Source of the DNA: Nitrospirota bacterium
Lineage (GTDB): Bacteria > Nitrospirota > Thermodesulfovibrionia > Thermodesulfovibrionales > UBA6898
Direction: 5' to 3'
DNA: 64,000 nucleotides
NCBI GenBank assembly: GCA_021825365.1
Contig: JAKAHR010000005.1
Span: 1-64,000, forward strand
How positions within the stretch are numbered: position 1 is the stretch's first letter; every line of letters begins with the position of its first letter. This document shows, piece after piece, positions 44,335-54,160 of the stretch. The notes beneath the pieces are model-generated. The model worked only from the letters and a program-made list of their open reading frames with translations. It was not told the DNA's origin and did no database searches. The position numbers and the translations under genes were made by a program.

Positions 44335-47220
44335 TTAATCACTCACCGCGAATCTGTCAACGTTAATAGTCCTGCCGGGAAGGTCAGGCTCGGCAACGAC
44401 TGACAGCGAGTGGCTGCCGCCGCCTACGAGGACCTCGAAGACCTTCTGATCATACCGTGTCTCGCTGCTGTCCAGTCGCACCCTGCCGCGGAAGACACCG
44501 TCGATATACACCTTTGCACTTCCGCAGGACGGGCAGACCGTCGCCTTCCACGCTATCTGACTTCCTGTGAAGGAAAAATTCAGGCCCGATGTTATGCCGC
44601 CCACGTTCTGGCCGACGCTTATCGTCCCGGCAAACGCCAGTTGATCGCTGCGGTGCTTCCATGGCCCCGAATAGGCGATCCGGCTGTCAGCATCGTCATA
44701 GCTGGTCGTATGCGGCGGGTTGTAGGCAAAGATGGCGGTAACCGTCACATTGCCGGACACATTCACGGTGCACGAAAGATTTGTCGTCGAGCTGCAACCG
44801 CTCCATCCTGAAAATGATGAATTGGCCCCGGCTGCCGCCGTAAGGATTACAACCGCCCCGTCATCATACTTCCCGGAGGCGGTGTCGCCGTCCCACGACA
44901 GGAGGCCGGAAGATGCGGTGATGCTGCCAATTCCCCTGCCGCTCTTCTTTATTGTAAGGATGCGGGTCTTGTCGGAATCAGCGACAAAGGTCGCTGTCAC
45001 CAGGCAATCACCATTAACCGGACCTGTCGTATACGTATCGTTCACCAGGCTGCCCCCGCATCCGGTGACTGACACGAGATGGTATCCGCTCTGGGAAGTA
45101 ATGAGAAATGCCTTCGCTCCACCCTGGCCGACCGTGACCGGCCCTGACGGCGCAATACTACCGCCCTGACCAGCCGATGCGGTCACCGTGAATGTTATGC
45201 CTCCCGACTCTTTCTCAAAGAAGGCGGTTACCGTGCAATCCGCCGTTATCACGGCAGCATATACGGAACCCGCAAGCGAGCCTCCGCAGCCCGAGACAGA
45301 AGAAATCCGGTAGCCCGGATCGGGCGTGAGAGTGAAGGCCACGACCGTTCCCTTGTTCACGCTGGCGCTCTCCGGTATGATCCGCCCCCCCTGCCCGGCA
45401 GATGCGGTAACCGTAAAGGAGAGCTTCTCGAAGGCCGCTGTTACACTGCAGTCAGCCTTTATCGCGCCCGTCGTAAAGGTGCTGCCGCTGAGAGCTCCTC
45501 CGCAACCTTCCACCGAAAGGACTCTATATCCCGTGTCAGCCGCAACTGTGAAGGTCCGGGTATTGCCATCATTCACCCTGATCTGGCCGGAAGGCGTGAT
45601 CGTGCCGCCGGGCCCTGCAGAAGCGGTGACTATATGCGAAAGCGAGGTGTCCGCTGAAAATGAAGCCGTTACGCTGCAGTCAGCCTTTATCGCGCCGGTC
45701 GTGAAGGTGTTGCCGCTGAGACTTCCTCCGCAACCTTCCACCGAGGCGATCAGATATCCCGCATCAGCCGACACGGTAAAGGTCTGTGTCTTGCCGTCAT
45801 TCACCGTAATCTGGCCGGAGGGAGAAATCGTGCCGCCGGGCCCTGCAGAAGCGGTAATTATATGGGTGACTGCGGTATCTTTTTCAAAGGCAACGGATAT
45901 GGCACAGTTGGCAGTAATCGCGGCCGTATTGTATGTTGCGCCGGCGAGCGTGCCGCCGCATCCGTCGGCAGCGCTGACATGATATCCTGCATCAGGGGTC
46001 ACCACAAGGGTGACGATCGCCCCGGAATTGACGATCAGCGCGCCGGAAGGAGACGCCTGTCCACCGCCGGTCTTCGTTACCGCCACCCGGAAAAAGATCT
46101 GTTTGGGTATGACGCTACTGATCGTAGTCCCGTCACCAATCTGTCCTGAAGAGTTCGAACCCCATGCCCATACCGTTGCGTCTCCCTTGACAGCAACGGT
46201 GTGATATCCTCCTGCAGCCGCTGCTGCCCAATCGACGTCCGCTCCGACCCGGACGGGACTGAGCCGGTCCGTGGTCGTCCCGTCACCTAATTGGCCGCTG
46301 TTATTATATCCCCACGTCCAGAGGGTACCATCAGACTTTATGGCAGCGGAATGAAACTCCCCGGCAAAAACCGCAATCCACCGGTTGTCGGTCCCGACGC
46401 GCACGGGCGCCGACTGGTCGTCGGTCGTCCCGATGCCGAGTTCGCCGTCGCCGTTGAAACCCCAGGCCCACAACGTGCCGTCGGTCTTGATCGCCAGGGT
46501 ATGAAAGCCTCCGGCAGAGACCTGGGACCACACCTTTTCCGTGCCGACCTGCGTCGGGACCGAGCGGTCAGTCACCGTGCCGATGCCCAGCTGCCCGTAA
46601 AAGTTCCACCCCCATGCCCAGAGAGAGCCGTCCGTTCTCACAGCCGAAGAATGGAACCCCCCTGCTGACGCACCGCTCCAGGTGCCGCCTCCGCTCACGG
46701 CTGACGGAGATGCGCCGTCGGTATTCGTGCCGTTGCCGAGTTCGCCGTCGCCGTTAAAGCCCCAGGACCATAACGTACCGTCGGTCCTCAGGGCCAGGGT
46801 GTGCGAATCGCCTCCGGAGACCCGGGCCCAGGAGGCAGAGCTTCCGATGCGCAGCGGCGAGAGACTGTCCGCCGCTGTCCCGTTACCCAGTTGGCCGTAG
46901 AAGTTCCATCCCCATGTCCAGAGAGACGCGTCAGACTGGATGCCGGCGGAATGCCAGTGGCCCGCTCCGACGACAGACCAGTTCGAGGACGACCCTATTT
47001 TTGCGGGCACCCCGCGATCTGCCGTTGCGCCGTCACCAAGCTCACCGTCGCCGTTAAAGCCCCATGTCCAGAGGGTGCCGTCTGAGTTGAGCAGTACTGA
47101 ATGGGAATCACCCGCGGCAACCATGGTACCGGCTGCGGGGGGAATAAGCGGCGATAACAGTGACAGCAGAAACAGCAGGCATGCGATACGGGCGGGCAGC
47201 GTAAGTCGTGACAAGATCAT
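44335..47220 (-). CDS. secreted RCC1-propeller protein with six cysteine-bearing repeats
   Basis: This 961-residue protein has a signal peptide (ACLLFLLSLLSPLIPPAAG), then seven RCC1 repeats (about 30-385; LWTWGFNGDGELGDG and variants), enough for a complete seven-bladed beta-propeller. Six bacterial repeat modules follow (about 390-800), most carrying a GCGG block and a second cysteine about 20 residues later, which suggests disulfides. The C-terminal domain (about 810-961) resembles a carbohydrate-binding fold (KVYIDGVFRGRVRLD). It is probably a surface adhesin or structural protein. It sits between a TPR gene and a lipoprotein gene. Confidence 0.88.
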   Translation of the reverse strand: MILSRLTLPARIACLLFLLSLLSPLIPPAAGTMVAAGDSHSVLLNSDGTLWTWGFNGDGELGDGATADRGVPAKIGSSSNWSVVGAGHWHSAGIQSDASLWTWGWNFYGQLGNGTAADSLSPLRIGSSASWARVSGGDSHTLALRTDGTLWSWGFNGDGELGNGTNTDGASPSAVSGGGTWSGASAGGFHSSAVRTDGSLWAWGWNFYGQLGIGTVTDRSVPTQVGTEKVWSQVSAGGFHTLAIKTDGTLWAWGFNGDGELGIGTTDDQSAPVRVGTDNRWIAVFAGEFHSAAIKSDGTLWTWGYNNSGQLGDGTTTDRLSPVRVGADVDWAAAAAGGYHTVAVKGDATVWAWGSNSSGQIGDGTTISSVIPKQIFFRVAVTKTGGGQASPSGALIVNSGAIVTLVVTPDAGYHVSAADGCGGTLAGATYNTAAITANCAISVAFEKDTAVTHIITASAGPGGTISPSGQITVNDGKTQTFTVSADAGYLIASVEGCGGSLSGNTFTTGAIKADCSVTASFSADTSLSHIVTASAGPGGTITPSGQIRVNDGNTRTFTVAADTGYRVLSVEGCGGALSGSTFTTGAIKADCSVTAAFEKLSFTVTASAGQGGRIIPESASVNKGTVVAFTLTPDPGYRISSVSGCGGSLAGSVYAAVITADCTVTAFFEKESGGITFTVTASAGQGGSIAPSGPVTVGQGGAKAFLITSQSGYHLVSVTGCGGSLVNDTYTTGPVNGDCLVTATFVADSDKTRILTIKKSGRGIGSITASSGLLSWDGDTASGKYDDGAVVILTAAAGANSSFSGWSGCSSTTNLSCTVNVSGNVTVTAIFAYNPPHTTSYDDADSRIAYSGPWKHRSDQLAFAGTISVGQNVGGITSGLNFSFTGSQIAWKATVCPSCGSAKVYIDGVFRGRVRLDSSETRYDQKVFEVLVGGGSHSLSVVAEPDLPGRTINVDRFAVSD

Positions 47221-47266
47221 GGTATGCTCATCCTCCTGACAACCTCTTTGGACAACAATGACCGTA

Positions 47267-47572
47267 TTAGTGGCTTTCCTTCAGCAGTCTTTCGGTCTTC
47301 GGCGAAATGGCGGGATCTATGAGATACGCCTCCGCAAAATAGGCGTTTGCCTCATCGAACCTCTTGAGTTTGTAACTCGCATACCCCAGAAGGTAATAGG
47401 CGGCGGGGTCCGGTTTCTCGGCGATGTATTGTTTGAGATATTCTGCAGCGTTCCTGAAGTCTTTCTTCAGATAATACCTGACCGCCTTTTCAAAAGAACC
47501 GTCCTTTGCGAACGCCTCGGAGCCGGCAAACAGCGCGATCAAAAGAACCAACATCCCTGCGATTCTCTTCAT
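47267..47572 (-). CDS. small exported TPR protein
   Basis: This protein of about 101 residues has a signal peptide (RIAGMLVLLIALFAGSEAFA) and about two TPR units (FRNAAEYLKQYIAEKPDPAAYYLLGYASYK is the core of one). It may be a periplasmic helper for secretion or assembly of the RCC1 protein encoded next on the same strand, 46 bp later. ATG 47572 follows GGAGGAGA and starts at the signal peptide; the longer frame from 47683 adds 37 residues without character. Confidence 0.78.
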   Translation of the reverse strand: MKRIAGMLVLLIALFAGSEAFAKDGSFEKAVRYYLKKDFRNAAEYLKQYIAEKPDPAAYYLLGYASYKLKRFDEANAYFAEAYLIDPAISPKTERLLKESH

Positions 47573-47725
47573 GTCTCCTCCTCCGGTGATAGAATCGGCC
47601 TGCTTCTCAGCACTAAATATATCATATAAATCAGGGCAAAAGATACAGGGTCCGGTGGCGCCCGGCTTAAGTTTTTCGCCCATGGTAACGATAAGATAAC
47701 CAGATATTGCTGTCAGGAGGGCGGT

Positions 47726-49159
47726 TTGATCGGGATTATTCTTGGCCTTTTTGTCGTTGTCCTGCCTGTCACTGCTTTTGCAGCGCCGGAAAAGGAACCA
47801 GGCACTGCGGAGCGGGGCGTTGACGCGGTGCTTCTCATGGACAGCTCAGGCAGCATGAAGAAAACGGACCCGCAGGGCCGCAGGAAGCCGGCCGCCCGCC
47901 TCTTCATTTCCCTGTTGGGCAACGAAGACCGGGCCGGGATCGTGAGTTTCAGCAGTTACGGGGAAATACTTCTGGGTCTGACCGACGCGGGGGGTAAGGA
48001 ACAAAAAAGCTTCGTCGCGTCGGTCGAAAAGGTGAACTCCCGCGGTCCCTATACGAATATTCTCGACGCGGTGAAGAGAGGGCATGACGTCCTCTCCTCT
48101 TCCACGAAGAAGGATCGTGTCATGATCCTCATGTCGGACGGACAGATGGACGTGGGAAGCAGCGATCAGGACAAGGCCCTCTCTTCCGAGCTCATCACCA
48201 AACTGCTTCCTGAGATCAGCAAATCCGGGATCAAGGTCTATACCATCGCCTTCACCGACCAGTCGGACCAGCCATTCCTCGAAGAAATAGCAAGGAAGAC
48301 GGGCGGGGCCTTCAGAGTCGCCCGTACGGATGCCGACCTCCACCTTGTCTTTGCCTCTGTCTTCGAAAAGATCAAGACTCCTGATCTCATTCCCCTGCGC
48401 GGCGGGAGCTTTTCCATTGACAAGAATATCCAGGAAGTGACTCTCCTTATCACCCGGAAGAGTCCTTCCACGGCGGTAATCATCACCGACCCGCAATCAC
48501 GCCGCCTGACATCCAAAAAGCCGGGACCGGACGTCCAGTGGTTCGGATCAGGGGTTTTCGACATGGTGACCGTGAAACGACCGCTGCCGGGCATATGGGG
48601 CGTTAGATTCAACTCTGACGAAGGCAATAAGGTATTTGTGATAACTGACCTGAGGCTCAGGAGTTCGTTCAATGTGGACTTCGTGCCTGAGGGCAGGAAA
48701 CTCATGCTCGACGCATGGATCGAAAAAGAGGGCAAGCCCCTTGACAACAGGGTAATCCTGGAACATATCAGGTTCAGCGCTTCCATGAAATCTCCCGGAA
48801 GCGAACCTGTCCCCCTGAAGCTGACACCCGCGTCAGGGGAAGGCGCGAAGCCGGGCGTCTACCAGGCGGAGTTCACCGCTGACAGGCCGGGAGATTATGC
48901 AATCAACCTCCTCGCAGAGGCGGAGACATTCAGGCGGGAAAAGGACTTCATATTCAAGGTTATTAAGCAAGCTCAGCCGGTGCCGGCAGCCCCTGTTGTA
49001 CAGGCCCCGCCCAGGAAGGTTGAACCAAGGGACCCGCCTGTCCAGTGGTCATCGGTCTTGCTCACGTTTGCTGCTATTAATGGGGCTATCTTCCTCCTGA
49101 TTGCAGGGGCATATTGCGGAAGGAAATATCTGCATAGAACAAGAGGGACACCCAGATGA
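47726..49159 (+). CDS. membrane-anchored von Willebrand factor A protein
   Basis: This 477-residue protein has a signal peptide, a VWA domain (about 30-220) with an intact metal site (DSSGS, residues 39-43; SDGQ further on), two beta-rich regions, a proline-rich linker (PVPAAPVVQAPP) and a C-terminal helix (LLTFAAINGAIFLLIAGAY) before a basic tail. Most of it faces the periplasm. VWA domains bind protein partners through a metal ion. The start is TTG 47726 behind AGGAGG. The next gene overlaps by ATGA, so the two products probably act together. Confidence 0.85.
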   Translation: MIGIILGLFVVVLPVTAFAAPEKEPGTAERGVDAVLLMDSSGSMKKTDPQGRRKPAARLFISLLGNEDRAGIVSFSSYGEILLGLTDAGGKEQKSFVASVEKVNSRGPYTNILDAVKRGHDVLSSSTKKDRVMILMSDGQMDVGSSDQDKALSSELITKLLPEISKSGIKVYTIAFTDQSDQPFLEEIARKTGGAFRVARTDADLHLVFASVFEKIKTPDLIPLRGGSFSIDKNIQEVTLLITRKSPSTAVIITDPQSRRLTSKKPGPDVQWFGSGVFDMVTVKRPLPGIWGVRFNSDEGNKVFVITDLRLRSSFNVDFVPEGRKLMLDAWIEKEGKPLDNRVILEHIRFSASMKSPGSEPVPLKLTPASGEGAKPGVYQAEFTADRPGDYAINLLAEAETFRREKDFIFKVIKQAQPVPAAPVVQAPPRKVEPRDPPVQWSSVLLTFAAINGAIFLLIAGAYCGRKYLHRTRGTPR

Positions 49160-49773
49160 TCAGGATCGATCCGCTGTATATCTTCATCCTCGTTGAGGTC
49201 CTTGCCGCGCTCTGTGGCGTGACAGTCTACCTCTTCATCAGACTGCAAAGGGCCAAAAGGATGCAGGCGGAACTTATCAAAAAGACGGAAGACGCCTTCA
49301 TTTCCCTGAAGAAGCTCCTCGACGATCGCCTTACCGGTGCACAACACGAAGGACGGGAGACCGAAGACCGCCACGCACGGGAGACAGCGCCGCTCAGGGT
49401 CGGCTTTATACAGTCCTCGATGGATGCGGTGGCCAGGGGTTGCGCCAGTCCCTCTGATTTCTGGCAGGCTATCTACAAGTGCTTTGAGGAGACAACCAAT
49501 ACCCTAATCAGCGAAAGGCTGTCTCTCCAGGCAGATAAAGAGGAATCCCTGAAGCAGTTACAGGAAATGACCGCCAGTAAAGATTCGGTTGAAAAAGCTG
49601 CTGAAGAGCAATTTATCTCCTCAGGCCAGGAGGTCGAAAAGCTGAAGGTCTCAATCAAGGAATTGGAGGATGCTCTGGCAGCCCGGGAGAAGGCGATGGC
49701 CAGTCTTCAGGCACAGTTTGATTCCCTGGAACAGGAGTATCTGGTACTATACAAGGAAGGCGAGAAGGCGTAG
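49156..49773 (+). CDS. membrane-anchored coiled-coil protein
   Basis: This 205-residue protein has one N-terminal helix (about 7-28) and then mostly coiled coil (about 30-60 and 115-200; the heptads run through VEKLKVSIKELEDALAAREK). The region 75-110 holds a cysteine and aromatic residues and may be a small domain. Its 4-bp overlap with the VWA gene indicates a shared task such as tethering a complex in the envelope. No family is recognised. Confidence 0.75.
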   Translation: MIRIDPLYIFILVEVLAALCGVTVYLFIRLQRAKRMQAELIKKTEDAFISLKKLLDDRLTGAQHEGRETEDRHARETAPLRVGFIQSSMDAVARGCASPSDFWQAIYKCFEETTNTLISERLSLQADKEESLKQLQEMTASKDSVEKAAEEQFISSGQEVEKLKVSIKELEDALAAREKAMASLQAQFDSLEQEYLVLYKEGEKA

Positions 49774-50171
49774 CAGCCTTTTATCTGCTAAAGGATTCCG
49801 TCCGGACATCCTGACAATGCGTGCACTTTGACCCAATTTCCCTTTTGCTTTTGCGCTATTTCGCTCATACCAGAGGTTGCTGCATCTGCTTGGTAGATCC
49901 ACGCAGACTGCGCAGACTGATGAGGAATAAGTGATTCTTGTCATTCTTCCCGTCAATCCGTGCCATTATGTTACCAATCTCCCCCAACTGTCACACTTCT
50001 CAGGTGAACTATGCTACCTGGATGGTCCTCCTCTGCCGGGTTAAGGCAAGCCGTACGGGTCAAATCAGCGGCATGAGAATTGCACATTTGATAATTCCAA
50101 ATAGTATATTTTCTTATTTCTTAACTTTATAGTCATGAGCACAGGATCGGACTTTTCTGAAGCACTGGGGG
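49774..50171. other. 398-bp gap before the giant cytochrome gene
   Basis: No credible gene or RNA is present. On the minus strand a short frame ending at a TAG near 49789 reads GNWVKVHALSGCPDGIL at its end; it has no start or ribosome site and looks like the tail of a decayed gene. From about 50090 the sequence is AT-rich, as expected for a promoter of the cytochrome gene, but no clear -35/-10 pair is visible. Confidence 0.4.
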
Positions 50172-53100
50172 ATGAGCATGATGAAAAGTATTGCCATGAG
50201 GCCTCACCTGATTCCCGTCCTTCTTCTTCTGTTCGTTCCTATTATAGCCGCCGCCCTTGACGCACCCCATACGGACAGCGTTACCGGGTACACGATAACC
50301 TGCTCAAACTGCCACTGGGTGCATGCCTCCTCGATGCCGCCCTGGGCGTCTGTCGCCTATCCTGACGCACAGGATGACACTATCAATAACCGGCGGTGTT
50401 TTGCCTGTCATGAGGGCACCTCGGCCCCCTATGAAAGGACTCATTCAACGACATCCACCTCAAGCGTCTACTGGACCACCATGGGCGGATGGACTACCCA
50501 ATGCGTCACCTGTCATGACCCTCACAAACAAAACCAGACGCAGGCATGGACTGCTGAGACCTTTTTGCTGACAGGCACTCTCAGTTCTGCCGATATCGTG
50601 CCCGATGGAGGGATGGCCGAAACGACCATAACCCTGGGCAACACGCTCTCAGCCGACTATGGCGGCTACTACCTTATACCCGACACCAACGCCGCCTCTG
50701 CGGGGTTACCGGTGACCTTTTACAAGATCAGGACAGCCGCCTCAGGCAGTCCGGTGATGACGGTCAAGGGCATCGTCAATACCTCATACCTTTCGGCAGC
50801 TGCCACCACCTATGCAATTGTCTACGGAAAGAACATCAGGTCGCGCATTACCTACAAGAACCCCGGAAACGCCGCGGTGGGCGGCATGGTGAAGCTGTTT
50901 TCCTCCGCAGGGGATTACGGAGCAGGGGATTCGGTCAACAAGGCAACGAGTGCCTGCTATGTTTGCCATACGCAGGGGAGGCACTGGTCAACCATCGGAG
51001 ACACCACCCACAATGACAGGGCTGACTGCACCACATGCCACGAGCACTCAGGCGGCTTCAGGGCATCCTGCAAAGGCTGCCACGGCAATCCCCCGACTCT
51101 TGATTCGGCCACAAAGCCGGAGGGTCTTGTCTGGACTACCATAACGGGATCATCCACCGCAGGGGCACACGACAGGCATGTCAATGCAAAAGGGATCAAC
51201 TGTGCAGCCTGTCATTACAGCAGCGTCGGCAGCGGGACGACCCATAATGACCGCAGCATCACGATCGGATTTGGCGGGCTCAACGGCCAGAACCAGGGTG
51301 GAACCTATGACGGCCAGTCAGGCGTCGCCTATGAACCCCCTGCCTCTGCAACCACACCGGCCAGCACGGTCGGCAACTCCGGATCAAGAACCTGCAGCAA
51401 TATCTATTGCCATGGAAATTATCGCGGCAGCGGCAAGAATGCGACCCCTGCATGGGATAACCCTGCTGACGGAGCATGCGGGACCTGCCACGATGCCTCG
51501 AATACAGCCGTCCCTGCCAGCGGGTCCCACTCGCTGCATGCCGGTTCTTCCAACTATACCAACTACAATTGCGCACTTTGCCACAAGGACATCGTTGGTG
51601 GCGACGGACCCTCCGGCTATGCGATCGTAGACACGACGCGGCATGTCAACGGCCTCGTTGACTGGAAATTCGACACCAGCGACGCGCGGGTATCCTCATC
51701 CTCCGCCTATAGTATCGGCTCCGGGACAGCGTCCCCTTCAGACGGCGCGTCCCCCCGGGCATTCGGGACTTGCTCAAATATCTACTGCCACAGCTCTGTC
51801 CAGGGAAATCCCAACCCAACACAGGCCCCTTCATATGTTACGCCCACGTGGGGGCAAACCTATGCGAGAACGTGCGGCAGGGGTGCAGCGTGTCATGCCG
51901 TCGGAAACGCCCATCCATCAGACTCCGGATACATCCCCCTTACCACCGGCAGCCATGCGAAGCACCTGCTCTACAAATTCGACCAGGACGGCAATTGTCA
52001 ATCATGCCACTATGATTCTTCGTACTCCGGTTGCATCAACTGCCACAACCGTCAAGTCAACCATGTAAACCGCACCATCGACATTGTTTTCAGCCCTGAT
52101 TTCCCTTTTGCAACAAACGGCGGAGGAGGCGCCTATTCAGGCGATTCCGTCCCGCAGACAGCCTATGGTTCATGTTCGAATCTTTATTGTCACAGCCAGG
52201 GGACAAAGGGCCTTCCTCCTTATGACGCCCCCAACACAAATCCGGCAGCATGGGGTGGATCGCTTCCGTCCGACTGCACCGGCTGCCACGGCGGTGACCC
52301 GTCCGCGGCCCTGACGATCGGCACCGGTTCCCATGCCACTCATGTGCAGACCTACCGCTACGACTGCTCCTTCTGCCATGCAACTACGGTCTCAGGCAGC
52401 AGGACCCTGAACTCCACTACATACGTCGGCAGCCTGACCTATGGATACCGGAATCATACCAATGGATGGATCAACGTCGCCTTCTGGAGTTCCATTGCCT
52501 CAGGCGGGACCTATGCCGGACAGGCGAGCCCGCTGAACTACCGGGCGCCGGGGAGCGTCTTCGATGCGTGCGGCAACACTTACTGCCACGGCAACGGCAC
52601 CTCGGTTTCGACAGGCGCGATCCCGTCAAACAGCTCACCGAATTGGGGCGGCAGTTCCGCGGTCTGCACTTCGTGTCATACCTATCCCCCTGATTACGGC
52701 AACGGAAATCCAAAGATGAACAGCCATACGGCACATAACTATATGATCTGCGGAAAGTGCCATTGGCTGACAACACAGACCGGCACGGCGATAACGGATT
52801 ATGCCAAACACGCCAACAGACAATACGACATCGGCAACGAGTCCGGGACAATCTCTTACAGCTACGCCTCTTCCGGCGGAACATGCAGCGGGGCGTTCGG
52901 CTGTCACGGCACCGCAACGTGGGGCAACACGATGTCGCTGGACTTTTCCGATTGCATCTCCTGCCACAAGACCGCGATGAACAGCAGGAGACAGATAGCA
53001 GACAGTAATGGTGACGGCACAGGCACCGGCGGCGATTTTCTGAAGACGTCGCACCATGTTTACCCTTCCGCGGGTACCCTCCAGAACTCTGACTGCAGGG

Positions 53101-54044
53101 TCTGCCATGACACGTCGCAGCACCCTGGAGGAGCCATTCGGCTCAAGGATGCCGATACCGGAGCGATATATACCTATGACCCCGCAAACCCCTCCACTGC
53201 GGAGCCTTTCTGCCTCAGTTGCCATGATTCCAATGGCGCAAACGGCAATATGGCTCCTTTTTCGGATTGGACCACCCTCGGCACAGGGCTCTACCGGTCA
53301 GGCGCCGAGATCAGGGATAATTGGCTGAAGACCTATGGTCATCGTCAGACAGGGCTTACCTGCCTTGGAAACGGCGATCCCAACACCGGATGCCACTCAA
53401 ACGGCCACGGCTCCGGCAATGTCGGTCTGCTGGCAAAGAACATGACTCTGCCGACAACCCTTGCAGCACAAGGCGCTCCTTTCCAGGTAGACGACGAAGG
53501 CGCCTATCAGCTTTGTTTTACCTGCCACCAAAACTATCCGAGGGTCAAGAAGGAGGCGATTCTCGGAGTCAAGGCTGGAAGCAAATATGACTGGGATCAC
53601 TGGTGGGGGGTCATGCCTCCCTACTACACGACCGCCACCCAGACTAATTTTAAGGACCGGTATGATGCATCAGGCAAGACCTATGATGATCAGGAAGGAT
53701 GGAGAGGGCCTGGGGAGTACTATAACCTGCACTTCTTCCATCTTCAGGATCGCAATTGGTGGGACGGCCAAGGAGGGGTGGCCGGCGCATGGAAATACCG
53801 GGACAGTATTGACTCAGGCACAAACTGCCTCACCTGCCACAGTGTCCATGGCTCGAACACGCAGTCAGGATGGGTCCATGACGAGATGAAGTACACCCGT
53901 TATTCCGGTGAAGGACCCGATAAATACGGAAAGATGGATCTGAGCGATTTCAATACGCTGAACAGCCATCCTGTTAACTGCGCCTACAATTGTCATCCGA
54001 AGCAGGGCATGACCCATAACTGGTTCGAGCCTGCAGGAGAGTGA
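50172..54044 (+). CDS. giant multihaem cytochrome c with mixed haem motifs
   Basis: This 1290-residue protein has a signal peptide (LIPVLLLLFVPIIAAALDA) and no further membrane helix, so it is exported. I count 20 CXXCH motifs, four CX4CH (CSNIYCH type), two CX5CH, one CX9CH (53361-53396) and one CX3CH (53979-53996), 28 possible haems. The CSNIYCH...CXXCH alternation is the Geobacter C4xC-C2xCH repeat type. Residues of about 120-250 hold a haem-free beta domain. It is likely an extracellular or outer-surface electron carrier. The odd spacings may be non-haem cysteines. Start ATG 50172 or the in-frame ATG codons just after it. Confidence 0.9.
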   Translation: MSMMKSIAMRPHLIPVLLLLFVPIIAAALDAPHTDSVTGYTITCSNCHWVHASSMPPWASVAYPDAQDDTINNRRCFACHEGTSAPYERTHSTTSTSSVYWTTMGGWTTQCVTCHDPHKQNQTQAWTAETFLLTGTLSSADIVPDGGMAETTITLGNTLSADYGGYYLIPDTNAASAGLPVTFYKIRTAASGSPVMTVKGIVNTSYLSAAATTYAIVYGKNIRSRITYKNPGNAAVGGMVKLFSSAGDYGAGDSVNKATSACYVCHTQGRHWSTIGDTTHNDRADCTTCHEHSGGFRASCKGCHGNPPTLDSATKPEGLVWTTITGSSTAGAHDRHVNAKGINCAACHYSSVGSGTTHNDRSITIGFGGLNGQNQGGTYDGQSGVAYEPPASATTPASTVGNSGSRTCSNIYCHGNYRGSGKNATPAWDNPADGACGTCHDASNTAVPASGSHSLHAGSSNYTNYNCALCHKDIVGGDGPSGYAIVDTTRHVNGLVDWKFDTSDARVSSSSAYSIGSGTASPSDGASPRAFGTCSNIYCHSSVQGNPNPTQAPSYVTPTWGQTYARTCGRGAACHAVGNAHPSDSGYIPLTTGSHAKHLLYKFDQDGNCQSCHYDSSYSGCINCHNRQVNHVNRTIDIVFSPDFPFATNGGGGAYSGDSVPQTAYGSCSNLYCHSQGTKGLPPYDAPNTNPAAWGGSLPSDCTGCHGGDPSAALTIGTGSHATHVQTYRYDCSFCHATTVSGSRTLNSTTYVGSLTYGYRNHTNGWINVAFWSSIASGGTYAGQASPLNYRAPGSVFDACGNTYCHGNGTSVSTGAIPSNSSPNWGGSSAVCTSCHTYPPDYGNGNPKMNSHTAHNYMICGKCHWLTTQTGTAITDYAKHANRQYDIGNESGTISYSYASSGGTCSGAFGCHGTATWGNTMSLDFSDCISCHKTAMNSRRQIADSNGDGTGTGGDFLKTSHHVYPSAGTLQNSDCRVCHDTSQHPGGAIRLKDADTGAIYTYDPANPSTAEPFCLSCHDSNGANGNMAPFSDWTTLGTGLYRSGAEIRDNWLKTYGHRQTGLTCLGNGDPNTGCHSNGHGSGNVGLLAKNMTLPTTLAAQGAPFQVDDEGAYQLCFTCHQNYPRVKKEAILGVKAGSKYDWDHWWGVMPPYYTTATQTNFKDRYDASGKTYDDQEGWRGPGEYYNLHFFHLQDRNWWDGQGGVAGAWKYRDSIDSGTNCLTCHSVHGSNTQSGWVHDEMKYTRYSGEGPDKYGKMDLSDFNTLNSHPVNCAYNCHPKQGMTHNWFEPAGE

Positions 54045-54160
54045 CTTCGTACGTCATTCTTGACAAAATCGTGACACACGTTTTACCGTTGATATGCCGA
54101 CCTCGCGGGGATCGGGATGGTTATTTTTGACGGGCCCCGTCGAAAGACAAACTGCTCATC

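Noticed and set aside
44335-47220. Cysteine pairs of the RCC1 protein considered as haem sites
   Set aside because: They read GCGG and single cysteines without a following CH, so they are not c-type haem motifs.
54060-54085. CGTG/CACG hairpin with flanking A and T runs after the giant cytochrome gene
   Set aside because: The stem is only 4 bp with a bulge; too weak to call a terminator.
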